Counted from the first letter of the stretch, positions 1 to 6,985 are shown. The stretch is DNA of 13,169 nt from Nitrospirota bacterium (GCA_016201805.1 JACQCB010000117.1:1-13169); one strand, 5' to 3'. Made by a program: numbers and translations. The notes: generated by a model not told the origin, from the letters alone.

Positions 1-714
1 CCCCTCGAGCGTGAGATCGCGCGGATCGCCGCCGCACTCATGGATGTAATCGCGCGTCTGAATCAACATGCCGCCGGACCCGCAGGTCGGGTCGTAGATA
101 CTCATGCCCGGCTGCGGATCGATGATCTCGACCAGGGTGCGCACCACGTCCGCCGGCGTGTAGAACTCTCCCGCCTTCTTGCCTGCAGAGTCGGCGAAGA
201 ACTTGATCAGGTATTCGTAGGCTGCGCCGAGCAGGTCGGGGAACTCGAAGTTTTCGTCGCGCAGCGGGATCTTCTCGAAGTTCTGGATGAAGTTGGCGAG
301 TGTATCGTCGTCCAACGTGCGTTGGCCGATCTTGCGGTTGAAATTGATGTGCTTGAGGACATCCTGAAGCGCCTCGACGTTGGCATCCTCCAGCGCTTCA
401 AGGGCTTTATTGAGTCCACTGCCGACATTAGTCTTGAGATGGCGAATCTTCGACCAACGCGCCTCTTCAGGAACCCAGAATGTATATTTGTCACGATTTA
501 TTAACTGCGCGGCGATTTGCTTCTCGGACATTCCACGCACTTTGAGGTTCTTGGCCAGTTGCTCCCGCTCTTGATCGAAGAGATCGCTCATCCGTTTCAG
601 GAAGAGCATGCCGAAGATGTATTCTTTGTATTCCGAGGCATCCATGTTGCCGCGCAGGTCGTCGCACGCGCGGAAGAGGAGGCTGGAAAGCTGATTGAGG
701 GTGAGTTTAGTCAT
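1..714 (-). CDS. hsdM: Type I restriction-modification system, DNA methyltransferase subunit HsdM (N-terminal part, cut by window edge)
   Basis: The reading frame opens at an ATG (712-714) and stays open for 238 codons to the window edge, so the C-terminal half is missing. HsdM proteins methylate adenine N6 in the recognition sequence as part of an M2S or R2M2S2 complex with HsdS and HsdR. Residues 5-170 match the helical HsdM N-terminal domain, starting LTLNQLSSLLFRACDDLRG and followed by EYIFGMLFLKRMSDLFD. The methylase core begins at about residue 182 with GEFYTP. SAM-binding motif I, YDPTCGSGGML, is at residues 207-217 and is intact. The NPPY/F catalytic motif IV is not in the window. GGAAAG lies only a few bases before the ATG, so the ribosome site is unusually close. 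Base composition looks more AT-rich than in the flanking housekeeping genes, which suggests acquired DNA. hsdS and hsdR should lie to the left. Assignment to HsdM is strong; specificity is unknowable from this fragment. Confidence 0.95.
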   Translation of the reverse strand, partial: MTKLTLNQLSSLLFRACDDLRGNMDASEYKEYIFGMLFLKRMSDLFDQEREQLAKNLKVRGMSEKQIAAQLINRDKYTFWVPEEARWSKIRHLKTNVGSGLNKALEALEDANVEALQDVLKHINFNRKIGQRTLDDDTLANFIQNFEKIPLRDENFEFPDLLGAAYEYLIKFFADSAGKKAGEFYTPADVVRTLVEIIDPQPGMSIYDPTCGSGGMLIQTRDYIHECGGDPRDLTLEG

Positions 715-895
715 CTTTCCAGCGTGTCGGAGGCAGAGTCTTTTTCAGAGGGGGCGACCCAGAGCATGTAAGACACCCCACTGGGCTCAAGTGACCGGCA
801 AGGCTTTGCAGTCTAGCCGAAATCGCTAATTAACGCCAGTATACGCAAGTAGGGCAAGAGCTGATGGCTGATGGCAAAAGCGTAAGGAGGACATG

Positions 896-916
896 CTTCG
901 GCGGGTTTCGCCGAAG
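896..916. repeat. Perfect stem-loop between hsdM and tRNA-His
   Basis: An 8-bp perfect inverted repeat (CTTCGGCG / CGCCGAAG) encloses a 5-nt loop. On the minus strand it lies downstream of tRNA-His and upstream of hsdM. It could help end the tRNA transcript, but no T-run follows directly (only TTTT about 13 nt later on that strand), so it is not called an intrinsic terminator. Confidence 0.5.
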
Positions 917-928
917 AAACCAGAGGGA

Positions 929-948
929 CCACGGCTGTACAGCCATGG
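929..948. repeat. 20-bp near-perfect palindrome downstream of tRNA-His
   Basis: The core GGCTGTACAGCC (933-944) is a perfect 12-bp palindrome. CCA and TGG flanks extend it to 20 bp with a single mismatched pair. It has no loop, so it looks more like a dimeric protein-binding site than an RNA hairpin, though it could act with the stem-loop at 896-916 at the end of the tRNA transcript. Function is unknown. Confidence 0.4.
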
Positions 949-971
949 GACTCCACAATCGCGCGTGAATT

Positions 972-1049
972 TGGGGTGAGTGACGGGTTTCGAACCCGCG
1001 ACCTCCGGATCCACAATCCGGCGCTCTAACCAGCTGAGCTACACCCACC
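972..1049 (-). tRNA. tRNA-His (GTG anticodon)
   Basis: Read on the minus strand, the sequence folds as a full cloverleaf. The acceptor stem is GTGGGTG paired with CACTCAC, with one G-U pair. The D arm starts GCTC. The anticodon stem is CCGGA/TCCGG around loop TTGTGGA, giving anticodon GTG. The T arm is CGGGTTCGAAACCCG, and CCA is encoded in the DNA. The extra 5' G at position -1, opposite C73, is the identity element of tRNA-His and confirms the assignment. Boundaries are given with G-1 and CCA included. It lies 164 bp downstream of pyrF on the same strand, with hsdM further downstream. Confidence 0.97.
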
Positions 1050-1165
1050 ACCCAATCGTTCTCGGCGGACGATTCGACGAATCCTCAGGCAGGTCTGCAT
1101 CTTAACAAATGGCCTGGAGCCCCGCAAGCAGCAGAATCGTACGATGGCTCCATCGTGTCATTGGA

Positions 1166-1196
1166 TCATTGATTCTTGCAAGCAATGAATCAATGA
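1166..1196. repeat. Perfect 10-bp stem-loop downstream of pyrF
   Basis: TCATTGATTC (1166-1175) and GAATCAATGA (1187-1196) are perfectly complementary, and the 11-nt loop contains a further TTGC/GCAA complement. It starts 17 bp beyond the pyrF stop on the minus strand and is a candidate transcript end or 3'-protecting hairpin for pyrF. No U-tract follows on the minus strand. A second short hairpin, ACGATG-GCTC-CATCGT, lies at 1141-1156. Confidence 0.45.
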
Positions 1197-1213
1197 GAAA
1201 AGGAGGCGATGCC

Positions 1214-1930
1214 TCAATGCTCCCTGGCGTTAAAGGCGGCTTGCATTTCGGCGACGATCGCCTCAACGGCATCGTTGGGGTCTGCCGCGTCGCGGATCGG
1301 CCGACCGACCACGAGGTAATCGGACCCGGCCTTAATGGATTGGGTCGGGGTGGTGGGCCGTGCATGGTCGTCCACTCCCTTGCCGGACGGCCTGATGCCC
1401 GGCGTGACGATGAGCAGTCGGTCGCCCACGCTTCCGCGAATGGCCGCCGGCTCCTCGCCTGAAGCCACGACTCCGTCGCACCCGACTTCCGCCGCCAGCG
1501 CGGCCCGCGCGGCCACCAGGTCGCCCACGCTCCGCTGGATGCCCATCTCGCGGAGATCGTTCGCATCGAAGTTGGTCAACACGGTCACAGCCAGGAGCTT
1601 CAATCCGGACCCGCCACGCCCTTGCACGGCCGCCCGGAGCGCTTTGCGGTTGGCATGCACCGTCAGGAACTCCACGCCCATGTCGGCCACCAGCGCCGTG
1701 GCCCGCCGAACCGTCTCTTCGATGTCCAGGAACTTCAGGTCCAGAAACACGCGTTTGCCTTTCGCGCGCGCCTGACGCACGATATCGGGCCCCGCCGCGG
1801 TGTACAGTTCCAAACCGATTTTGACGAACCGAATCCCCTCCCCAAGACGATCCATGAGCCGTTGAGCTTCCTCGACCGACGGCACGTCCAGGGCCAGGAT
1901 CAACCGGTCTCGGGCGTTCACCTTCTCCAT
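1214..1930 (-). CDS. pyrF: Orotidine 5'-phosphate decarboxylase
   Basis: PyrF makes UMP from OMP in the last step of de novo pyrimidine synthesis. The 238-residue length is normal for the short bacterial TIM-barrel form. The protein opens MEKVNARDRLILALDVPS, the first beta strand with its substrate-binding Asp. The catalytic charge network D64-x-K66-x-x-D69 is intact inside FLDLKFLDIEETV. TPGIRP (176-181) and DYLVVGRPI (204-212) form the phosphate-binding end. Two positions differ from the usual consensus: the residue before the third catalytic Asp is Leu (often His), and the phosphate-loop sequence reads DDHARPTTP where DQ-R-TP is common. The ATG at 1930 is chosen over an upstream in-frame start at 2002 because a strong GGGGAGGA ribosome site sits just before it and homologous sequence begins there. 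The gene is divergent from rpsT. Confidence 0.95.
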   Translation of the reverse strand: MEKVNARDRLILALDVPSVEEAQRLMDRLGEGIRFVKIGLELYTAAGPDIVRQARAKGKRVFLDLKFLDIEETVRRATALVADMGVEFLTVHANRKALRAAVQGRGGSGLKLLAVTVLTNFDANDLREMGIQRSVGDLVAARAALAAEVGCDGVVASGEEPAAIRGSVGDRLLIVTPGIRPSGKGVDDHARPTTPTQSIKAGSDYLVVGRPIRDAADPNDAVEAIVAEMQAAFNAREH

Positions 1931-2009
1931 GGATTCCTCCCCCGCGTCACCGCCGCCGGACCGCTGCGCTTGCTCCGTCCCGCGAAAGCCAGCCTGGACC
2001 ACTCTCCAT

Positions 2010-2040
2010 CCCCTACCCTTGCCCCTGTCCTTGCCTGTGT
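2010..2040 (-). repeat. G-rich, partly tandem-repeated leader upstream of pyrF
   Basis: On the minus strand this stretch carries the runs GG, GGGG, GGG and GGGG separated by 2-3 nt (2030 down to 2010). That pattern can form a G-quadruplex of two layers, or three with a bulge. Two 12-bp units (2017-2028 and 2029-2040) match at 10 of 12 positions. It lies 80-110 bp upstream of the pyrF start, so it would be in the leader or promoter region. A role is inference only. Confidence 0.35.
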
Positions 2041-2047
2041 CCTCGCC

Positions 2048-2077
2048 TTGACCGGCCCAGGGTTCCTATGGTACATA
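2048..2077 (+). promoter_or_regulatory. Candidate rpsT promoter region
   Basis: TTGACC (2048-2053) resembles a -35 box. TACATA (2072-2077) follows after 18 bp, and CTATGGTA (2066-2073) overlaps it as an alternative -10-like element. It lies 37 bp upstream of the rpsT start. The -10 match is only moderate. Confidence 0.35.
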
Positions 2078-2113
2078 ACACAGTCCTTTCAACCGTCACA
2101 GTGGAGTACCTCG

Positions 2114-2392
2114 ATGCCAATCGTTCACAAATCGACGATCAAGCGGGCGCGGCAGGCCGTGAAACGCAACCAGCGGAACCGGATCGTGCTCAACACGGTC
2201 AAGGGAATCATGAAGAAGGTGATCACCGCCGTGGAAGAGAAAAAGGCCGACGAAGCCAAGACGGCGCTGCGCGAAGCCACCGCAGCCCTCAGCAAAGCGG
2301 TCACCAAGGGCGTGCTCAAGCCCAATACCGCCTCCCGTCGTGTGTCCGGTCTCGCGACCAAGGTCAACTCCCTGACGTCCGCCCGGGCCTGA
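2114..2392 (+). CDS. rpsT: 30S ribosomal protein S20
   Basis: S20 binds 16S rRNA early in small-subunit assembly. The 92-residue protein begins MPIVHKSTIKRARQAVKRNQ, the typical basic S20 N-terminus, and continues as three predicted helices. It contains KAVTKGVLKPNTASRRVSGL, the conserved family signature near the C-terminus. The ATG at 2114 is preceded by GTGGAG with 7 nt spacing. The frame is open far upstream (from about 1622), but only this start gives a normal S20 length. The last 29 bp overlap the 3' end of holA on the opposite strand. No intrinsic terminator is seen after the stop codon. Confidence 0.97.
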   Translation: MPIVHKSTIKRARQAVKRNQRNRIVLNTVKGIMKKVITAVEEKKADEAKTALREATAALSKAVTKGVLKPNTASRRVSGLATKVNSLTSARA

Positions 2393-3518
2393 CGGTCCCT
2401 CCCGTCGGCGCCGAGCCGGCCGCAACCGGCTTCGGAGGCTGAGCGCCCCCGGCTCCCGCGCGGCCTTCGGTCCTGGCTCCCGCAACCTGCACCGGCCCAC
2501 AGAGCGCAAGCAACAGCGACTCCAGCACCAGATGGGGAGCGGTCGCGCTGCCTCCCTTCAACTTGGAATCCGTCTCCAGGAACAGCCTGAACGCCGTCTT
2601 CAGCGAAGCGTCGGAAAACCGTCCCAGAAATTCCTTCACCTTGAAGGGCGCCAGGCGAAGCATCCGCGCGGCTTCCGCCTCACCCCGTCCCTGCCGGAGC
2701 AGGTCTTTGGCCTTCCAGATTTGCCGATACTGCCAGACCAGTGAGCCGAGAATGCGCACCGGCGCCTCGCCCGCCTCCAGATTGCGCGCCGTGATGCGCA
2801 ACACGCGCCCACGCTCCCGCGCCCCGATCGCGGCGGCCAGGTCGAAGACGGAGGCGCCCGGTTCCACTCCCCGGACCGCCGCCACTTCCGACGGCCCCGC
2901 CGTCGCCCCGCCGGGAAGGTAGGTCGCCAGTTTTTCCAGTTCGCGCCGGACCAGGTAGAGGGAACTGCCGGCCGTCTCCTTGAGCAGCAGGGCCGCATCC
3001 TCGTGCAACTTCACACCGAGCCGCCCGGCTTCAGTCCTGATCCAGGCCGACACTTGATTCTCGTAGAGAGGCGAGCAATCCACGACGGCGGCGCTCTTGT
3101 TTAACGCCTGCGAAAACTTCAGCCGCCCGTCCAGCTTGGCCGCCACGAACACGACGGTGGTCGTCTCACAAGGCGCCTTCAGGTACGGCAGCAGGGCCTC
3201 GCCCTCTCGAGCCGGCAACTTGTCCGCCGCCTTGAGCAACATCAGACGGCGGGGCGCAAAGACCGGAACCTCATTGGCACGCGCCAGGATTTCGGCCGCC
3301 TCGCTCTCGTCGCCATAGAGGAAATCGTAGTTGAAGGCCTCCAGCCCTCCGGCCTCTTCGCCCCCCCTGCCCGGCTCCTGCCCGGAGTCCGGACCCAACA
3401 CGGCGGCCTTGATCGTGGCCACCGCCTGATCCCGCAAATAGTCCTCCTCTCCTGCAATCAGGTACAGGGGCGCAATCCCATGTTGCTTGATGGCCTGGTC
3501 CAGTTCGTGGGGCTTCAT
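2364..3518 (-). CDS. holA: DNA polymerase III subunit delta
   Basis: HolA is the clamp-loader subunit that opens the beta sliding clamp; it is an AAA+-like fold without ATPase activity. The 384-residue protein begins MKPHELDQAIKQHGIAPLYL, and IAGEEDYLRDQAV (21-33) is the family's N-terminal signature around a degenerate P-loop. A short Gly/Glu-rich insertion (about 44-59) precedes FNYDFLYGDE. The C-terminal collar domain, WQYRQIWKAKDLLRQGRGEA and following, runs to LLLALCG at about 341. The remaining 44 residues are a low-complexity Ala/Gly/Pro/Arg tail. Because of the tail the gene ends inside rpsT on the opposite strand. It is third in the leuS-lptE-holA operon, with a 67-bp gap after lptE, the same order as in Escherichia coli. 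No clear Shine-Dalgarno precedes the ATG, consistent with translation linked to the upstream genes. Confidence 0.93.
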   Translation of the reverse strand: MKPHELDQAIKQHGIAPLYLIAGEEDYLRDQAVATIKAAVLGPDSGQEPGRGGEEAGGLEAFNYDFLYGDESEAAEILARANEVPVFAPRRLMLLKAADKLPAREGEALLPYLKAPCETTTVVFVAAKLDGRLKFSQALNKSAAVVDCSPLYENQVSAWIRTEAGRLGVKLHEDAALLLKETAGSSLYLVRRELEKLATYLPGGATAGPSEVAAVRGVEPGASVFDLAAAIGARERGRVLRITARNLEAGEAPVRILGSLVWQYRQIWKAKDLLRQGRGEAEAARMLRLAPFKVKEFLGRFSDASLKTAFRLFLETDSKLKGGSATAPHLVLESLLLALCGPVQVAGARTEGRAGAGGAQPPKPVAAGSAPTGGTVRPGRTSGS

Positions 3519-3585
3519 TCGAATTGCTGCTCGTCCGACCTACCTTGGACTCGATCCAGCTGCATCGGTCGAATCACGCGGGCCG

Positions 3586-4212
3586 TCATTTCGTGGCCGG
3601 GGCCTCTGTTTTGGACGGAGCGACGCCCCCGGTCGGCGCGGCCTGAGCGCCGGATTCACGCGAACTCAGAAACCGCGTGGCGAGGTCTTCGGCGATCAGC
3701 CGGCCGGCCTGCTCCAGCGCACGAGTCTGCAACACCCGGTTCAACTGCAGGTCGTTGGTGATGAAGAACTCCGACGTGGCCGTCGCCCGCTGATCCCACA
3801 CGGTCTTTCCACTGTGGGTATCCTCCACGACCGCCCGCACCGTCACAACCACCCGGCTTTCGAAGGTGCCGGTCTGTGTGAAGCTCAGCGAGGGCATGCT
3901 CACCGAGAGGATCTCCCCCTTCAGCACCAAATCCGCCCCCTCTCGGTTGGTCACGACCTCCACGCCGCCCCCGGCCGAGAATTCGTGACGGGTGTAGGTG
4001 GTGAATTTGAGCTCCAGGTTCGGCTCAAAGGTCTTGTTCTGGAAATTGGGGACCGTCATGCGCGGCGCGGGGGCCGCCGGCGCGGAGGCGGAAGAGGCCG
4101 CACCGATGGTCGGCCCCGTCCCTTCCACTTTGAATTGATAGCCGCACCCGGGCAGCAGCGCCGCCGTCGCCAGACAAACCCCGATCCAACGAATCGCTGA
4201 GAGCCTGTGCAT
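3586..4212 (-). CDS. lptE: LPS-assembly lipoprotein LptE
   Basis: LptE is the outer-membrane lipoprotein that plugs the LptD barrel and helps deliver lipopolysaccharide to the cell surface. The 208-residue precursor has a charged N-terminus, a hydrophobic stretch (about 9-20) and lipobox LPGC with Cys23 as the lipidated residue. GYQFKVEG follows, like the GCGY start of many LptE proteins. A Ser/Ala/Pro-rich linker (about 37-50) precedes the folded domain, which starts MTVPNFQNKTFEPNLE and includes EGADLVLKGEI, VTVRAVVED and the C-terminal helix ALEQAGRLIAEDLATRFLS. The final 20 residues are low-complexity. It begins 9 bp after the leuS stop and is followed by holA. That gene order and the lipobox carry the assignment, since LptE sequences diverge widely. 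Confidence 0.9.
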   Translation of the reverse strand: MHRLSAIRWIGVCLATAALLPGCGYQFKVEGTGPTIGAASSASAPAAPAPRMTVPNFQNKTFEPNLELKFTTYTRHEFSAGGGVEVVTNREGADLVLKGEILSVSMPSLSFTQTGTFESRVVVTVRAVVEDTHSGKTVWDQRATATSEFFITNDLQLNRVLQTRALEQAGRLIAEDLATRFLSSRESGAQAAPTGGVAPSKTEAPATK

Positions 4213-4221
4213 TACGTCACC

Positions 4222-6858
4222 TCAGACAACGAAGTTCACCAGTTTCTTTTCGATGTAGATCACTTTTCTCGTCGGCTTGCCCTGGAGCCATTCGGAAATT
4301 TTCGCATCCTGCTTGGCCATGGCCAGCACGTGCTCCTCGGTCGAATCGGCCGGCACCTCGACCTTGCTGCGAAGCTTGCCGTTCACCTGGATCGGAATGG
4401 TGAGCCGCTCGCTGGCCACGAGCGCGGGATCGTACTGCGGCCAGGGCTGCTGCGCGACGCTGGGGGCGCGGCCCAAGACCTCCCACAATTCTTCGGCCAC
4501 GTGCGGCGCAAAGGGGGCCAGGAGCAGCACCAGCGCCTCCGCCGCCTCGCCGAACGCCGCCGCCTCGCCTGGCGCAGGGGTGCCCGACCGATCAGCGTGA
4601 CGCTCGGCCGCAAACTTGTAGAGGCCGTTCACGAACTCCATGAGCGCCGCGATCGCCGTATTGAACTGGAAGTCCCGTTCGATGTCGTCGGTGACTTTTT
4701 TGATCGTCCGATGCGTCAGCCGCCGAAGCTCCAAGACCTGAGGCGCAACCGGTTCCGCTTCTCGTTCATTTGACGTTCCTCGTTCGGCATGCAGCGTTCC
4801 CGCCAGATCGCCCAGCAACCGCCACACCCGGTTGAGAAACCGGAAGGCGCCTTCCACGCCGGAGTCGCTCCATTCCAGATCCTTCTCCGGAGGCGCCGCA
4901 AAGAGCGAGAACAGCCGCGCCGTGTCCGCGCCGAAGGTGTCGATCAGACGTTCGGGGTCCACGACGTTCTTCTTGGACTTCGACATCTTTTCCACCCGGC
5001 CCTTCTGCGCCACTCCCTGGCAGATCGCACAGCGCCAGCCCTCGCCCTCGGATCCGAGCAGATCGCTTGGCAAGAGCCAGCCGTGGGTCGCGCAGCGGTA
5101 GGTTTCCTTCGTCACCATGCCTTGGGTCAGCAGATTCAGGAACGGCTCATCCGCCTTGGTGAGCCCCAGGTCGCGGATCACCTTCGTGAAAAACCGCGCA
5201 TAGAGGAGGTGCAGCACGGCATGTTCGATCCCGCCGATGTACTGGTCCACAGCCATCCAGTAGCCGGAAGCGGCCGGATCGACGGGCTGCCGATCGGCCT
5301 GCGGCGAGCAGTAGCGGAGAAAGTACCAGGAGGAGTCCACGAAGGTGTCCATCGTGTCGGTCTCGCGCCGGGCCTGGCCGTGGCACTTGGGACAGGCCGC
5401 CTGGACGAATTCCTTGACTTGCGCCAGCGGGGAAGAGCCCTTGCCGGTAAACGGCACATCCTTCGGCAACTCGACGGGGAGATCGCGTTCCGGCACCGGC
5501 ACGACACCGCAAGCCCGGCAATAGATCATCGGGATGGGGGTGCCCCAATACCGTTGGCGGGACAGGCCCCAGTCGCGGAGCCGATAGTTGACCGTACGCC
5601 GCCCCAGCCCTTGCTCCTCCACGAAGGCCGCGATCTTCGTTTTGGCTTCCGGCACGGACAGGCCGGAGAACCGGTCCGAGTTGACCAGCCGTCCCGCCGT
5701 GTCCTGCTCCTCATAGGCGCCGTCCAGACGGTCTTCGGTCAGCGAGCCGGCTTGGTTTTGGATGACCAGCTTGATGGGGATGCCGTACTGTTTGGCAAAG
5801 TCAAAGTCCCGTTGGTCATGGGCCGGCACCGCCATGATCGCGCCGGTCCCATATTCGTACAGCACGAAGTTGGCCACCCAGATCGGAATACGCGCCTGGG
5901 TGAAGGGGTTGACGGCATAGGCGCCCGTGAAGATGCCTTCCTTCTCGCGGTCGGCGTCGGTCCGCACGGCTTTGTCCTGACGGGAAACCCGGACGACGAA
6001 CTCCCGGACCGATGCCGCTTGGGGACGGCCCTCGATCAGCCGTTCGACCAGGGGCGATTCCGGCGCCACACTCATGAACGTCGCGCCGAAGATCGTGTCC
6101 TGGCGGGTGGTGAAGATGCGGATCGCGGGCAAGTCCGGCTTGGGTTCCGCCAGCGGAAAGTCCACCTCGACGCCCAGACTCTTCCCGATCCAGTTCCGCT
6201 GCATCACGAGGACCCGTTCCGGCCAGCCGGTGAGCGTCGTCAAGCCCCGCAACAGTTCCTCGGCATAGTCGGTGATCTTGAAAAACCACTGCTCCAGCTC
6301 CTTCTGGATCACCACCGCATCGCAACGCCAGCAGAGCCCCTCTTCGACTTGCTCGTTGGCCAGGACGGTCTCGCAGCTCGGGCACCAGTTGACCGACGAG
6401 CGTTTGCGGTACGCCAGGCCCTTCTCATACATCTTGAGAAAGAACCACTGATTCCACTTGTAGTAGCCAGGCTCGCAGGTGGCCACCTCGCGGGTCCAGT
6501 CGTAGGAAAGGCCCAGGCGGCAAAGCTGGCTTCTCATGTAGAGGATGTTCTCGTGGGTCCAGACGTCCGGGTGCACGCCGCGTTCGATGGCGGCATTCTC
6601 GGCCGGGAGGCCGAACGAGTCCCAGCCCATCGGGTGCAACACATTGAAGCCCCGCATGCGCTTGTAACGGGCCACCACGTCGCCGATCGCGTAGTTGCGC
6701 ACATGCCCCATGTGGATCCGGCCCGAGGGATAGGGGAACATCTCCAGGCAATAGTATTTCGGCCTGGACGCATCCTCCGTCGCCCGGAAGATGCCCTCCC
6801 GCTCCCAGTAGACCTGCCAGCGGGCTTCCACAGTCGTATGTTCGTAGGATCGGCTCAT
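4222..6858 (-). CDS. leuS: Leucyl-tRNA synthetase
   Basis: LeuS charges tRNA-Leu and edits mischarged amino acids in the cytoplasm. The 878-residue length is normal. The class I signature HMGH is at 49-52 and KMSKS at 624-628. WDSFGLPAENAA marks the leucine-binding region. Two Cys pairs in CPSCETVLANEQ and CWRC suggest the zinc module near the editing domain; further pairs occur at CPKC and in CATHG...CAIC. The CP1 editing domain keeps TTRQDTIFG and the Asp of AVPAHDQRDFDFA, so editing should be intact. The C-terminal domain ends RKVIYIEKKLVNFVV. A small insertion, ERGTSNERE, sits in the variable link between the catalytic and anticodon-binding parts and is encoded by repeated GAACGAG words. 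The ATG at 6858 has no recognisable Shine-Dalgarno. It is the first gene of the leuS-lptE-holA operon. Confidence 0.98.
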   Translation of the reverse strand: MSRSYEHTTVEARWQVYWEREGIFRATEDASRPKYYCLEMFPYPSGRIHMGHVRNYAIGDVVARYKRMRGFNVLHPMGWDSFGLPAENAAIERGVHPDVWTHENILYMRSQLCRLGLSYDWTREVATCEPGYYKWNQWFFLKMYEKGLAYRKRSSVNWCPSCETVLANEQVEEGLCWRCDAVVIQKELEQWFFKITDYAEELLRGLTTLTGWPERVLVMQRNWIGKSLGVEVDFPLAEPKPDLPAIRIFTTRQDTIFGATFMSVAPESPLVERLIEGRPQAASVREFVVRVSRQDKAVRTDADREKEGIFTGAYAVNPFTQARIPIWVANFVLYEYGTGAIMAVPAHDQRDFDFAKQYGIPIKLVIQNQAGSLTEDRLDGAYEEQDTAGRLVNSDRFSGLSVPEAKTKIAAFVEEQGLGRRTVNYRLRDWGLSRQRYWGTPIPMIYCRACGVVPVPERDLPVELPKDVPFTGKGSSPLAQVKEFVQAACPKCHGQARRETDTMDTFVDSSWYFLRYCSPQADRQPVDPAASGYWMAVDQYIGGIEHAVLHLLYARFFTKVIRDLGLTKADEPFLNLLTQGMVTKETYRCATHGWLLPSDLLGSEGEGWRCAICQGVAQKGRVEKMSKSKKNVVDPERLIDTFGADTARLFSLFAAPPEKDLEWSDSGVEGAFRFLNRVWRLLGDLAGTLHAERGTSNEREAEPVAPQVLELRRLTHRTIKKVTDDIERDFQFNTAIAALMEFVNGLYKFAAERHADRSGTPAPGEAAAFGEAAEALVLLLAPFAPHVAEELWEVLGRAPSVAQQPWPQYDPALVASERLTIPIQVNGKLRSKVEVPADSTEEHVLAMAKQDAKISEWLQGKPTRKVIYIEKKLVNFVV

Positions 6859-6870
6859 AAGTAAGGAAAG

Positions 6871-6899
6871 AATCTAACATAGACCGCAGGGCAAGTAAA
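6871..6899 (-). promoter_or_regulatory. Candidate leuS promoter with extended -10
   Basis: On the minus strand, TTTACT (6899-6894) and TAGATT (6876-6871) are separated by 17 bp, and TG stands one base before the -10 hexamer. The -10 ends 12 bp before the ATG, so the transcript would start only a few bases upstream of the start codon. An overlapping CTATGTTA (6882-6875) is an alternative -10. Confidence 0.4.
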
Positions 6900-6907
6900 A
6901 AGACAAC

Positions 6908-6947
6908 GGGTAAACGTAAAACCTGTGAGATGGGCTACCCATTTTTT
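6908..6947 (+). promoter_or_regulatory. Terminator-like hairpin with a competing upstream arm in the methyltransferase leader
   Basis: ATGGG-CTA-CCCAT (6930-6942) is directly followed by a T-run (to 6947), which has the form of a weak intrinsic terminator on the plus strand. GGGTA at 6908-6912 can instead pair with TACCC at 6936-6940, and the two pairings exclude each other because both use CCC 6938-6940. This could be an attenuator for the downstream gene. The stems are only 5 bp, so chance is a real alternative. Confidence 0.3.
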
Positions 6948-6985
6948 CCTTTTAACTTTTCTCTTTTTCCTGCACACTCGTGGCA

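Noticed and set aside
40..504. 154-codon plus-strand frame at the left end
   Set aside because: The opposite strand encodes HsdM with a clear YDPTCGSGGML motif; this frame is its shadow.
1141..1156. Short hairpin ACGATG-GCTC-CATCGT as a pyrF terminator
   Set aside because: The stem is 6-7 bp with no T-run on either strand, so it was not listed as a terminator.
3487..4200. 237-codon plus-strand frame opposite lptE
   Set aside because: lptE has a lipobox, operon position and family pattern; the antisense frame has none.
4789..6864. 691-codon open frame on the plus strand opposite leuS
   Set aside because: It lies entirely antisense to a clear leuS with intact motifs, is rich in Arg/His/Gly/Val without domain pattern, and is explained by the GC-rich codon bias of leuS.
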